This document shows positions 52,949 to 63,000 of a DNA stretch of 64,000 nt, in pieces; position 1 is the first letter of the stretch, and each line of letters begins with the position of its first letter. The position numbers were made by a program, and so were the translations under genes. The notes beneath the pieces were generated by a model. That model saw only the letters and a list, made by a program, of their open reading frames with translations, was not told where the DNA came from and ran no database searches. The stretch is taken from contig NZ_VIAR01000001.1 of assembly GCF_006546625.1 (NCBI RefSeq), positions 1 through 64,000 on the forward strand, written 5' to 3'. This DNA comes from Haloflavibacter putidus. GTDB lineage: Bacteria; Bacteroidota; Bacteroidia; Flavobacteriales; Flavobacteriaceae.

Positions 52949-55714
52949 TTATTCGTTTAATGTTTTATCAAAAACGCCCGCAATAACACGATCGTGTCGT
53001 CTTTTAAATCGCACTGAACTTCCTGCTGCTGGAGCTCCGTAAAACAACCTACTGCAAACCCTAAAGTTTTTAAATTCTTCTAAGTGCAGTAGCAAGTGTG
53101 AATAGGCACCCATATTTCTTGGTTCTTCTTGTGCCCAAACCAAATCGTCTGCGTTTTCATATTTGCTTATTATTTCTCTTATTCTGCTGGTAGGAATTGG
53201 AAATAGTTGTTCTAAACGTACTAGAGCAACATCTTCTCGTTCTCTTTCTTCTTTTGCCTCTAACAGGTCGTAATAGAATTTACCCGTACAGAAAACCAAA
53301 GTTTTGATTTTTTCTACTTTAGCGTCTGCATCGTCTATTACGGTTTGGAAACTGCCGTTTGCTAAATCTTCTTTTGGCGAAACTACTTTTGAGTGTCGCA
53401 ATAAGCTCTTAGGTGTAAAGACAATTAATGGTTTTCTAAACCCAACTTTCACTTGTCTTCTTAAAAGGTGGAAAAAGTTTGCCGGGGTAGTTACATCTGC
53501 TATGAACATATTATCTTTAGCACAAAGTTGTAAATAACGCTCCATTCTTCCTGAAGAATGTTCTGCTCCTTGACCTTCGTAACCGTGCGGCAAGAACATT
53601 ACTATACCATTTTGTAATTTCCATTTATCTTCTGCGGCAGAAATATATTGGTCTATTACAATTTGCGCCCCATTACTAAAATCGCCAAACTGTGCTTCCC
53701 AAATGGTTAAACTATTTGGGCTCGCCATGGAATAACCATAATCGAAAGCTAAAACTGCATATTCTGACAATAAGGAGTTATAAATATAAAATTCACCTTG
53801 ATCTTCTTTTAATTGGTTAAGTAAAATTACTTCTTCTTCACTATCTTCTACCTTTAGAACCGCATGTCTATGGGAAAAAGTTCCACGTTCGACATCTTGA
53901 CCTGACATACGCACGTCGTGACCTTCATGCAATAACGTACCATAAGCCAAGAGTTCTGCCATACCCCAATCTAGCTTATTTTTATCGAAATACATTTTTC
54001 TGCGCGTCTCAGTTAATTTACCGAGTTTGCGCATAAATTTTTTATCTTCTGGCAGCTTGGTTATAGTTTTGGCAATTTTGCTAAGATTGTCCAAATCAAA
54101 AGTAGTGTCTACCGGCTCCATCATATCACTTTCGGTAGCATAATTATAACCTTCCCATTCTTCTTGTAGAATTGGCGTTATGACGGTTTTATCTTCTTTT
54201 TTAGAGCTTTCCAGATCTTCTTCTAGCTCTTTTTTATATTCTTCTTTTAATTTTTCTACATAGTCTTCGTCAATTACATTTTCTTGCAAAAGACGTTTTA
54301 CATAAATATCTCTAGAATTATCGTGTTTGGCAATTGCCTTATATAATTTTGGCTGAGTAAATCTTGGCTCATCTCCTTCGTTATGACCATATTTTCGGTA
54401 ACCTAATAAATCTATAAATACATCTTTTTGAAAATGCATTCTAAAATCTAGAGCAAATATAGAAGCGTGAACTACAGCTTCTGCATCGTCTGCATTTACG
54501 TGTAAAACAGGCGATTTGGTTATTTTCGCCACATCTGTACAATAGGTAGAAGAACGGCCTTCTAAATAATTGGTAGTAAAGCCTATTTGGTTGTTTACCA
54601 CTATATGAATTGTACCTTGAGTAGTATAGGCTTCTAATTGCGCCATCTGAATAGTTTCGTATACTACACCTTGCCCAGCAATAGCTGCATCGCCGTGTAC
54701 AATAATAGGTAATACACTTTTAGGATCGTCTAAGTGATGGTCATCTTGTTTTGCACGCGCAATACCTTGCACAATAGGACCAACAGCTTCTAAGTGAGAA
54801 GGGTTTGGCGCCATATTAAGGTTTATCTCTTTACCGCTTTCTGTCTTGCGACAAGAAGTCCACCCTAAATGATATTTTACGTCTCCATCAAAAATTTCCT
54901 GTTCGTAATCTTTACCTTCAAATTCGCTAAAGATATCTTTTGCGCTTTTACCAAAAATATTGGTTAAGGTATTTAATCTACCCCGGTGCGCCATTCCCAT
55001 CACAAATTCATGTACGCCAACTTCTGCTGCATGCTCTATTAAAGTATCTAAAGCAGGAATAAGAGTCTCATTTCCTTCCAGCGAAAAACGTTTTTGACCA
55101 ACATATTTTCTATGTAAAAAGGATTCGAAAGAAACTGCCTGGTTAAGTTTTCTAAGAATTTGTTTTTTCTTTTCTTCCGAAAAGTTTGGATGATTTTCGT
55201 TTCTTCTTATATATGTCTGTATCCAATTTATCTCACGGGGTTTACGAATAAACATATACTCCATCCCGATAGACTCACAGTATATTTTTTGCAAGTGCTC
55301 TACAATATTACGTAGGCTTGTTGCACCGAGTTTTAAGAACTCGCCGGCTTTAAACTCTTTGTCTAAATCTTCTTCAGATAGACCAAAATTCTCTAAAGCT
55401 AAGGTTGGCCGGTATTTTCTACGTTCCCGCACCGGGTTAGTTGCGGTAAATAAATGACCACGCGTTTGGTAAGCGTCAATCAATTGTACTACTTTAAATT
55501 CTTTTAAGAAGACTTCGGGAATTTCCACGCCTTCTTCTTGCGCCATTGGCATATCTCTTTCAGCGGTGCCATTTTCTACCGTTTTTCCAAAATCAAAACC
55601 TTGAAAAAAAGCTCTCCAACTAGGTTCTACACTATCTGGGTACTGCAGGTATTTATCGTAAAGTTCTGCGAAATAAGCGGTGTGCGCCGCATTGAGAAAT
55701 GAATATTTATCCAT
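52949..55714 (-). CDS. sucA: 2-oxoglutarate dehydrogenase E1 component
   Basis: 921 residues. The N-terminal E1o segment (DKYSFLNAAHTAYFAELYDKYL) binds the complex. The ThDP-binding region has GMAHRGRLNTL, HGDAAIAGQGVVYE and NNQIGFTT, and the C-terminal half has GQDVERGTFSHRHAVL, FLPHGYEGQGAEHSSGR and EEPRNMGAYSH. It oxidatively decarboxylates 2-oxoglutarate with thiamine diphosphate and passes the succinyl group to the lipoyl E2. The E3 subunit (lpd) is not in the window. A -7 box stands at 55753-55760, so sucA-sucB form one operon ending at the terminator 51536-51569. Confidence 0.97.
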   Translation of the reverse strand: MDKYSFLNAAHTAYFAELYDKYLQYPDSVEPSWRAFFQGFDFGKTVENGTAERDMPMAQEEGVEIPEVFLKEFKVVQLIDAYQTRGHLFTATNPVRERRKYRPTLALENFGLSEEDLDKEFKAGEFLKLGATSLRNIVEHLQKIYCESIGMEYMFIRKPREINWIQTYIRRNENHPNFSEEKKKQILRKLNQAVSFESFLHRKYVGQKRFSLEGNETLIPALDTLIEHAAEVGVHEFVMGMAHRGRLNTLTNIFGKSAKDIFSEFEGKDYEQEIFDGDVKYHLGWTSCRKTESGKEINLNMAPNPSHLEAVGPIVQGIARAKQDDHHLDDPKSVLPIIVHGDAAIAGQGVVYETIQMAQLEAYTTQGTIHIVVNNQIGFTTNYLEGRSSTYCTDVAKITKSPVLHVNADDAEAVVHASIFALDFRMHFQKDVFIDLLGYRKYGHNEGDEPRFTQPKLYKAIAKHDNSRDIYVKRLLQENVIDEDYVEKLKEEYKKELEEDLESSKKEDKTVITPILQEEWEGYNYATESDMMEPVDTTFDLDNLSKIAKTITKLPEDKKFMRKLGKLTETRRKMYFDKNKLDWGMAELLAYGTLLHEGHDVRMSGQDVERGTFSHRHAVLKVEDSEEEVILLNQLKEDQGEFYIYNSLLSEYAVLAFDYGYSMASPNSLTIWEAQFGDFSNGAQIVIDQYISAAEDKWKLQNGIVMFLPHGYEGQGAEHSSGRMERYLQLCAKDNMFIADVTTPANFFHLLRRQVKVGFRKPLIVFTPKSLLRHSKVVSPKEDLANGSFQTVIDDADAKVEKIKTLVFCTGKFYYDLLEAKEEREREDVALVRLEQLFPIPTSRIREIISKYENADDLVWAQEEPRNMGAYSHLLLHLEEFKNFRVCSRLFYGAPAAGSSVRFKRRHDRVIAGVFDKTLNE

Positions 55715-55752
55715 AAGAGGAAACTACAATTATGTTTTTTCTTTAAACATTT

Positions 55753-55760
55753 CAAAAATA
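55753..55760 (-). promoter_or_regulatory. Probable promoter -7 box (TATTTTTG) of sucA-sucB
   Basis: TATTTTTG on the minus strand with a TTG (55777-55779) 16 bp upstream. The ATG of sucA follows after a leader of about 34 nt. Confidence 0.6.
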
Positions 55761-55839
55761 CAACTTTTAGCAACAACAAGCCCCTTCTAAGTATAAATTT
55801 ATCTTATAATGCCTTTATTCTTTTCTACCATACAAGCTT

Positions 55840-56814
55840 TTATACCGTCCGAGTCATTAAGGAGTTACCAAATTGTAAAAGCATTTCTTTTTTATTTTCT
55901 TCTATCTCTAATTGTTTTAGAACTTCAAAAGCTTTAGCTGTATATCTTTCTATTTCTGCTTTGGCCAAAGTTGCTGCGCCACTACTTTCAAAAATACTTT
56001 TTACAGTTTCTATCTTCTCGGTAGCATCTGCAGGAGTTATAGTATACAGATGCTCTAATTGTGCGGCTTCTTGTGCAGAAGACTTTTCTATAGCTTTAAG
56101 GTATAAAAAAGTTTTTTTATTCTCTATAATATCACCTCCTACTTGCTTCCCAAAACTTTCTGGATCTCCAAAAGCATCTAAATAATCATCTTGTAGCTGA
56201 AATGCAATACCTAAGTTAACACCATAATCGTAAATTATTTTTTTGGCATCTTCTTGAGCGCCAGCAATAATGGCGCCCATTTCTAAGGCAGCTCCCACCA
56301 ATACGGCAGTTTTGCAGCGTATCATTTTAATATACTCTTCTAAACTCACTTTTTCTATAGTCTCAAAATCTACATCATACTGTTGACCCTCGCATACTTT
56401 AATGGCTGTTTTGGTAAATAAGGTTGCTAATTCTCTAAATGTTGCGCCTTGGTAATTTTCAAAAAGTTGGTATGCATTTATAAGCATTGCGTCTCCAGAG
56501 AGAATAGCTGTGTTAATATTCCACTTTTCATGAACGCTTTCTTTACCGCGGCGTATGGGTGCAGCATCCATAATATCATCATGCATAAGCGAAAAATTAT
56601 GAAAAACCTCTATAGCTAAAGCAGCATCTAACGCTTTTTTATGCGAAGTGCCAAATACTTCTGCCGCCATTAAAACCATTACTGGTCGTAAGCGTTTCCC
56701 ACCAATATTTAAAATATAAGAAATGGGCTCGTATAGGTTTTTAGGCTCTTGCACTTTTATTTCTTCTTGCAAGTAAGAAGAAAAAGCCGATTGGTAAAAA
56801 GAAACTGCCTTCAT
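55840..56814 (-). CDS. Polyprenyl diphosphate synthase (probably short-chain)
   Basis: 324 residues with GGKRLRP (38-44), the first Asp-rich motif DDIMD (79-83) and the second DDYLD (210-214), plus KTAVLV (169-174). These are the metal-binding motifs of trans-isoprenyl diphosphate synthases. The residue five positions before the first motif is Phe (F74), an aromatic of the kind that blocks chain growth, so the product is more likely farnesyl/geranylgeranyl diphosphate than a long quinone chain; this is inference only. It is transcribed alone from the divergent promoter at 56834-56862. Confidence 0.88.
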   Translation of the reverse strand: MKAVSFYQSAFSSYLQEEIKVQEPKNLYEPISYILNIGGKRLRPVMVLMAAEVFGTSHKKALDAALAIEVFHNFSLMHDDIMDAAPIRRGKESVHEKWNINTAILSGDAMLINAYQLFENYQGATFRELATLFTKTAIKVCEGQQYDVDFETIEKVSLEEYIKMIRCKTAVLVGAALEMGAIIAGAQEDAKKIIYDYGVNLGIAFQLQDDYLDAFGDPESFGKQVGGDIIENKKTFLYLKAIEKSSAQEAAQLEHLYTITPADATEKIETVKSIFESSGAATLAKAEIERYTAKAFEVLKQLEIEENKKEMLLQFGNSLMTRTV

Positions 56815-56833
56815 CTATTTTGTTAGTTTTAGA

Positions 56834-56862
56834 CAAAAATACCATAATTAAAAAGATTTCAA
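56834..56862 (-). promoter_or_regulatory. Promoter of the polyprenyl diphosphate synthase gene
   Basis: On the minus strand TTG (56860-56862), 18 nt, then TATTTTTG (56834-56841): good agreement with the Bacteroidota consensus. The ATG follows about 20 bp later. Confidence 0.75.
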
Positions 56863-56884
56863 ATTTTCTTTTACCAAGATATTC

Positions 56885-56893
56885 TTTACGGAA
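56885..56893 (+). repeat. TTTACGGAA word (intergenic)
   Basis: Copy of the over-represented 9-mer between the divergent promoters of the polyprenyl synthase and the TetR gene. It is the last copy in the window; none was seen over the next 7 kb. Confidence 0.7.
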
Positions 56894-56933
56894 AAAACTT
56901 TGGAAACTTTTTTAGAGCTAAAAGTTTCTTTTC

Positions 56934-56941
56934 TATCTTTG
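56934..56941 (+). promoter_or_regulatory. -7 box (TATCTTTG) of the efflux operon; nearly leaderless transcript
   Basis: TATCTTTG ends only 8 bp before the ATG of the TetR gene (56950). With the usual 4-7 bp from the box to the start of transcription, the 5' leader would be zero to five nt. No TTG at 17-23 bp upstream was found, so the promoter may need an activator or be weak. Confidence 0.6.
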
Positions 56942-56949
56942 CAGCCGCT

Positions 56950-57555
56950 ATGAAAGAAAAGATTTTAAAAACATCTACCGATTTGTTTTTAAACTATGGG
57001 TTTAAGAATGTTACGATGGATGAAATTGCCGAAGAACTTGGCATTTCTAAAAAAACCATCTATACGCATTACCACAACAAAGCCAAATTAGTGCAGCATT
57101 GTTCCTCAACCCTCTTTAAGGAAATTACAGATCATATAGATAATATTGTTGCCAAAGACCAAAACCCAATAGTTGAGTTGCAGCAAGTACATAGGTATAC
57201 CTTGCAACGTCTGCGCGAAGAAGATTTTTCGCCGCAATTTCAGTTAGAAAAATATTATCCCAGGATTTATTCGGCTTTGCAGGAGAAAAAAATCACTTAT
57301 ATGCGCTCGTATATGGTAAACAACCTTACCAAAGGAATGCAGCAAGGCTATTACCGCCCTGATTTGGATGTAGAGGTAGTTTATAACTTTTATTTTATGA
57401 CTTTAGAAGGCATAAGAAACAGTAAATTTTATACCCTTAAAAGCTACTCTATACCTTTTTTAGTAAAGCACTTTTTAAATTATCACCTTCGCGGAATAGC
57501 TTCCGAAAAAGGATTAGAATACATAAACAACCTATCAAAATCCGGCGATTCATGA
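56950..57555 (+). CDS. TetR/AcrR-family transcriptional regulator
   Basis: 201 residues. Standard TetR_N domain: MKEKILKTSTDLFLNYGFKNVTMDEIAEELGISKKTIYTHY (about 1-41, described in pieces), with the recognition helix in ISKKTIYTHY. The ligand domain (50-201) is helical with many aromatic residues. It heads the operon with TolC, adaptor and pump, so it is probably the local repressor, binding near its own promoter. The next gene starts inside its last codons (4-bp overlap). Confidence 0.92.
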   Translation: MKEKILKTSTDLFLNYGFKNVTMDEIAEELGISKKTIYTHYHNKAKLVQHCSSTLFKEITDHIDNIVAKDQNPIVELQQVHRYTLQRLREEDFSPQFQLEKYYPRIYSALQEKKITYMRSYMVNNLTKGMQQGYYRPDLDVEVVYNFYFMTLEGIRNSKFYTLKSYSIPFLVKHFLNYHLRGIASEKGLEYINNLSKSGDS

Positions 57556-58916
57556 AGAAATTATGCTATATTTTTATTTTCTGTATTTTTGGTTATACGA
57601 ATGTAACTCAAGCCCAAACCGAAAAATACAGTTTTACATTAGAAGAAGCTATAACCTACGCTTTAGACAGTAGTTATACAGCTATTAACGCTAGAAGAGA
57701 TATTGCTGCGGCCATAAAAAGAAAGTGGGAAACCACCGCAGACGGCTTGCCGCAAATAGATGCCGCTGTAGACTATCAAAACAACCTAAAACAACCCGTA
57801 ACCTTATTACCGGCAGAGTTTTTTGATGGTCCTTCGGGAGATTATATTCCGGTTACTTTTGGCACCAAACAAACTATGTCTGCCACTGCTACGGCAACCC
57901 AGCTTTTATTTGACGGCTCTTATATTGTGGCTGTGAAAGCTGCAAAAACTTTTCTAAATTATACCAATACCAATGCACAAAAGACTGCTTTAGAAATACG
58001 GCAAGGTGTTATAGATGCTTACGGCAATGTTTTATTGGCTAAAGAAAGTTTGACCATCTTAAAAAAGAACCAAAAAACTTTAGAAAAAAACCTAAAAGAA
58101 ACCCGCGCTATGTTTGAAGAAGGTTTGCAAGACGAGGAAAGCGTAGACCAATTGCGCATTACTTTTTTGCAAAATGCCAACCAATTGCGCAACGCACAAC
58201 GTATGCTTAAAATAAGCAAAGACATGCTAAGCCTAAGTTTGGGTATTCCCATAGAAAGCGAAATAAGCTTGGTAGACAATTTAGATAACCTTGCCGAAGA
58301 GAATATTCGGCTAGAATTAATGGACGCTGAAGAAGATATTGAACAAAATATAGAGTATAAATTGGCAGAGACTCAAATAAGCCAACGAGAACATGAATTA
58401 AACTTAGAAAAAAGCAAGGCATTACCTAGGCTAACTACATTTATAAATTACGGCACTAGCGCTTATAGCCAAGAATTTACTTTTTTAAACGACAACCAAG
58501 ACTGGTTTCAATCTTCTATTTGGGGCGTGAGTTTAAACATTCCCATTTTTAGTTCGCTAAAGCGGAATGCAAAAACCGTACAGGCCAAAATAGCTTTAGA
58601 ACAAGCAGAAACCCAGTTTGAGCAAACCAAAGAAAAAGTTCGCTTAGACATTAAAGAAGCCAAGAGCAATTATATTTTTGCCATAGAAAGTTACCGTACT
58701 GCCAAAGAAAACTTAAAATTGGCAGAACGTATCGAAAATAAAAATCAAATTAAATTTAGCGAAGGTATAACCGGTAGTTTCGATCTACGCCAGGCGCAAA
58801 CACAACTCTACAACGCACAACAAGAATATTTGCAAGCTATGCTAGATCTCATCAATGCAAAAGCTAAATTAGAAACCGTATTAAACACGCCACAAATAGA
58901 CTTCAATAACAATTAA
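57552..58916 (+). CDS. TolC-family outer-membrane efflux protein
   Basis: 454 residues. Signal peptide 1-22 (ending TQAQ). Two repeated outer membrane efflux (OEP) halves: EEAITYALDSSYTAINARRDI, then the coiled-coil and strand parts, and again LEQAETQFEQTKEKVRLDIKEAKSNY, IKFSEGITGSFDLRQAQTQLYNAQQEYLQAMLDLINAKAKLE (in parts) at the end. It forms the trimeric exit duct through the outer membrane. It begins inside the TetR stop region and ends 4 bp before the adaptor. Confidence 0.93.
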   Translation: MKKLCYIFIFCIFGYTNVTQAQTEKYSFTLEEAITYALDSSYTAINARRDIAAAIKRKWETTADGLPQIDAAVDYQNNLKQPVTLLPAEFFDGPSGDYIPVTFGTKQTMSATATATQLLFDGSYIVAVKAAKTFLNYTNTNAQKTALEIRQGVIDAYGNVLLAKESLTILKKNQKTLEKNLKETRAMFEEGLQDEESVDQLRITFLQNANQLRNAQRMLKISKDMLSLSLGIPIESEISLVDNLDNLAEENIRLELMDAEEDIEQNIEYKLAETQISQREHELNLEKSKALPRLTTFINYGTSAYSQEFTFLNDNQDWFQSSIWGVSLNIPIFSSLKRNAKTVQAKIALEQAETQFEQTKEKVRLDIKEAKSNYIFAIESYRTAKENLKLAERIENKNQIKFSEGITGSFDLRQAQTQLYNAQQEYLQAMLDLINAKAKLETVLNTPQIDFNNN

Positions 58917-58920
58917 ACAC

Positions 58921-60090
58921 ATGAAAAAAAGTATCCTATTATTAGTAACAATAAGCCTTTTATGGGCTTGTGGAAAATCTGAAAAAACTGTAGATCAAAT
59001 TATTGAAGAAGGAAGCCTGCCCGAAATAAGAGCTAAAAAATCTGAATTGAACAGTAAGCAAAAAGAAATTAGCGATAAAATTGCTTTGCTTAACGAAAAA
59101 ATAGAAAAACTAGATACGGCAGAATCAAGACCTCTAGTAACGGTAGAAAAATTATCTGACACGGTATTTAAGCATTATGTAGAAGTACAAGGAGATGTAA
59201 AAACCGATGAAAACATTGTTATCTACCCCGAATACTCGGGAGTGTTAACCAAAATTTATGTAGAGGAAGGCCAGCAAGTAAACGCAGGACAAACTTTAGC
59301 AAAAATTGACGATGGCGGTTTATCAAGTCAGTTAGCAGAAGCTCAAACCCAGTTGGCTTTAGCTAAAACTACTTACGAAAGGCAAGAAAGACTCTGGAAC
59401 CAACAAATAGGTTCTGAAATTCAGTATTTAGAAGCAAAGACCAAATACGAAGCCATGCAAAGTTCTGTAAATCAATTACAAGCGCAATTGGCAAAAACTG
59501 TTGTAAAAGCACCATTTAAAGGCACGATAGATAATGTAATTGCAGATCAGGGGCAATTGGTTTCGCAAGGACAAAACCAACTTTTTAGATTAATAAACTT
59601 GCGCGATATGTATGTTAGCGCAGATGTACCAGAAACCTATTTGGGCAAAATTAATAAAGGTACAGAGGTAATTATTTCCTTAAAGTCTATAGGAAGAGAG
59701 TATAAAGGAGAAGTATTACAAGTAACCAGTTTTATAAATCCCAACAATCGTAGTTTTGAGGTTAAAATAGCTATTCCCAACGCAGACGAAGCTATAAAGC
59801 CAAACTTGATAGCTACAGTAAAATTAAACGATTATTCTGCACAAAACGCTTTGGTTATTCCGCAAAGCATTTTACAAGAAAATGCCAAAGGAGAAAGCAT
59901 TGCCTATTATATAAAGAAAAAAAACGATAGCGTTGGAGTTGCAAAAAGAGCAATCGTAACTACCGGCAAAAGCTATAAAGACAAAATAGAAATAACCGAA
60001 GGTCTTAATCAAGGACAAATAATTATTTTAGAGGGAGCCAGAACAATACGAGAAGGCCAGGAAGTTAAAATAGCACAAGAAGATGAGTAA
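58921..60090 (+). CDS. RND efflux periplasmic adaptor (membrane fusion protein) lipoprotein
   Basis: 389 residues. Lipobox LLWAC (C17). A charged coiled coil (about 33-60) precedes the barrel-sandwich (lipoyl) halves: VYPEYSGVLTKIYVEEGQQVNAGQTLAKID-type stretch near 97-126 and VVKAPFKGTIDNVIADQGQLVSQGQ near 190-215. An alpha-hairpin lies between them and beta-barrel/MPD domains follow. It joins the pump to TolC. The last 8 bp overlap the pump gene. Confidence 0.93.
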   Translation: MKKSILLLVTISLLWACGKSEKTVDQIIEEGSLPEIRAKKSELNSKQKEISDKIALLNEKIEKLDTAESRPLVTVEKLSDTVFKHYVEVQGDVKTDENIVIYPEYSGVLTKIYVEEGQQVNAGQTLAKIDDGGLSSQLAEAQTQLALAKTTYERQERLWNQQIGSEIQYLEAKTKYEAMQSSVNQLQAQLAKTVVKAPFKGTIDNVIADQGQLVSQGQNQLFRLINLRDMYVSADVPETYLGKINKGTEVIISLKSIGREYKGEVLQVTSFINPNNRSFEVKIAIPNADEAIKPNLIATVKLNDYSAQNALVIPQSILQENAKGESIAYYIKKKNDSVGVAKRAIVTTGKSYKDKIEITEGLNQGQIIILEGARTIREGQEVKIAQEDE

Positions 60091-63000
60091 AAAAGATACC
60101 TACAAAGGCTTTGGGCTTTCGTCTTGGGCAATAGACAATAAGATGACGGTTTATGTAATTATTGCCATTGCAGTAATTGGCGGATTTATGTCTTATTACA
60201 GTATGCCAAGAGAAGCTTTCCCGGAAGTTGTAGAAACCAAAATTTATGTAAGCTCTGTTAACCCCGGAAACTCTGCAGAAGATGTAGAAAAATTTATTAC
60301 AGAACCTTTAGAAGAAGAGTTTAATAATATTGGCGGGGTAAAAGAGATAACTTCTACCACTTTGCAAGATTACAGCATTGTAATTGTAGAGTTTGAAGAA
60401 GATATTGCTATCCCGGCAGCCAAACAGCAAGTAAAAGATAAAGTAGATATGGTCAAGGCAGAAACCACCTGGCCAACTTTAGATAATGGCGCAAAAGTAG
60501 AACCCAATGTATTCGATTTGAATATTTCGGAAGAAATGCCCATTCTCAACATCAACTTTACCGGAGATTATACCGTACAGCAACTAAAAGATTATGCAGA
60601 ATACTTGCAAGAAAAAATAGAACTTTTACCGCAAATAAAAGAGGCTACCATACGCGGTGCCGAAGAAAAAGAAGTAGAGATAGCCGTAAATGTCTTTAAA
60701 ATGACGGCTTCTAAAGTAAGTTTTGACGATATTATAAATGCGGTAAAGTATGAAAACAAAACCATCTCTGGCGGTAATATTACCAAAAACGGTATAGAAA
60801 AAAACATTCGTGTAATTGGTGAAATAGACGACCCAAAAGAATTAGAAAACGTGGTTGTAAAACGCGAAGACGGCATTGTTTACCTAAAAGATATTGCCCA
60901 GATTAATTTTCAGGAAAAAGATGCCACCACTTTTGCTCGAGAATATGGTCAACCGGTAGTAATGTTAGACATTAAAAAACGTGCCGGTAAAAATATGATT
61001 GAAGCCGTAGAAGAAATAAAACAAATAGTAGAAGAAGAAAAAGAAGCTTATTATCCTACAGATCTACATATCTCGCTTACGAACGATCAATCTATCAAAA
61101 CAGAAAACCAAGTAAACGACTTGGTTAACAACATTATTTTTGGGGTAATTTTGGTAGTTGGCGTTCTAATGTTCTTTTTAGGATTTAGAAATGCGCTTTT
61201 TGTAGGAATTGCCATTCCATTATCTATGCTTATTTCATACATTATTTTATCTTCTATGGGATACACACTTAACACCATGGTTTTATTTGCTTTGGTAATG
61301 GGCTTAGGTATGTTGGTAGATAATGGTATTGTAGTAGTAGAAAATGTTTACACTTTAATGAGCGAAGGCAAATCGCGTATTGCGGCAGCAAAGCAAGGTT
61401 TAGGCGAAATTGCTTGGCCCATAATTGCATCTACCGCAACTACTTTGGCGGCCTTTTTTCCGCTTGGGCTGTGGCCGGGAACCATTGGTAAATTTATGGT
61501 TGTCTTTCCAATTACTTTATCGGTAGTTTTGGGTTCTTCCTTATTTGTGGCCTTAATTATAAACGCTATGCTTACTTCGCAATTTATGCAAACAGAAGAA
61601 AAAGAAATGCGAAAAAAACGAGCGCTGTTTGTAAGTTTAATATTATTAATTGGCGGCGCTTTGTTTTTGGCACTTGGCTTTATTATTCCTTCTGGCGCTT
61701 TACGCGGAATTGGAAACTTAATGCTCGCTGCCTTATTGCTATTATGGCTTTACCGCTGGGTTCTGGCTAAAGCAGTAGCTTTCTTTCAATTTAGGGCCTT
61801 AAAACGATTAGAAAGTTGGTATGAAAATTCGTTGCGATTTGCTTTAAAAGGTAGAATGGCCTATTTGTTTTTCTTTAGTACCGTAGCTTTACTTTTCTTA
61901 AGCTTTGTTTTAATTGCTTTGGCGCAACCCAAAGTATTATTCTTTCCGGAAAACGAACCTAATCAAATTATCACCTATATAGAATATCCCGAAGCTACCG
62001 CAATAGAGAAAACCAATGCGCTTACCAAAAAAATAGAAGACCGCATTCAAGATGTTATCGCGCAATACGAAGACGAAGACGGCTATAATTTTATGGTAGA
62101 GTCTATGATATCGCAAGTGGGAGAAGGTGCCGGCAATCCGCAAACAGATGGTGGCCAACAAAACGAAATGCCCCATAAAGGAAAAGTTACGTTATCTATG
62201 CGGGAGTTTCATAAAAGACGCGGCGTAGAAAGTAGCGATGTTTTATCGCAAGTTCGTAACGCGGTAAAAGGTTTTCCCGGCGTTTCTGTAATTGTAGAAA
62301 AAGACAATGTTGGCCCACCTTCAGGTTATCCTATAAATCTAGAAATTAAAGGCGAAGATTACGAAAAAATGTTGGCTGAAGCCGAAGAAGTCCGTTCGTA
62401 TATTAAAGATTTGCATATAGACGGAATTGAGGAGTTAAAACTAGATGTAAATAAATCTAAACCAGAATTAGACGTACGTGTAAACAGACAAAAAGCAGGA
62501 AAATTAGGTGTTTCTACGGCTACTGTTGGACAAACTTTGCGCCGCGCTATTTACGGCGAGGAGGTCTCTACCTATAAAAAAGATGATGATGATTATGAGA
62601 TAAATGTGCGTTTTCAGGAAGAATTCCGCTACGACGAAAACGCGATTTTTAACCAGCCTATTACGTTTAAAAACCAAAATACCGGCGCTTTAATTCAAGT
62701 GCCTATTTCTGCGGTTGTAGATAAAAAACCTACGGCAAGTTTTAGTTCTATAAAAAGAAAAGACCTTAAAAGGGTAATAACCCTATATTCTAACGTGCTA
62801 GAAGATTATAATGCCAACGAGATTGTAAACCAATTGCGTAGAGAGTTAGAAAATTATAAGCTTCCTAAAAACATCACGATGGAGTTTACCGGAGAGCAGG
62901 AAGAGCAGGAAAAAAACATGAGCTTTTTGGTAAAAGCCTTGTTAATTGCGATGGGCGGAATTTTGCTCATTTTAGTAGCACAATTTAATAGTCTTTCTAA

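Noticed and set aside
913-56893. TTTACGGAA as a Chi or KOPS site
   Set aside because: The two orientations are about equal over the window, whereas such sites are strand-skewed; this should still be tested genome-wide.
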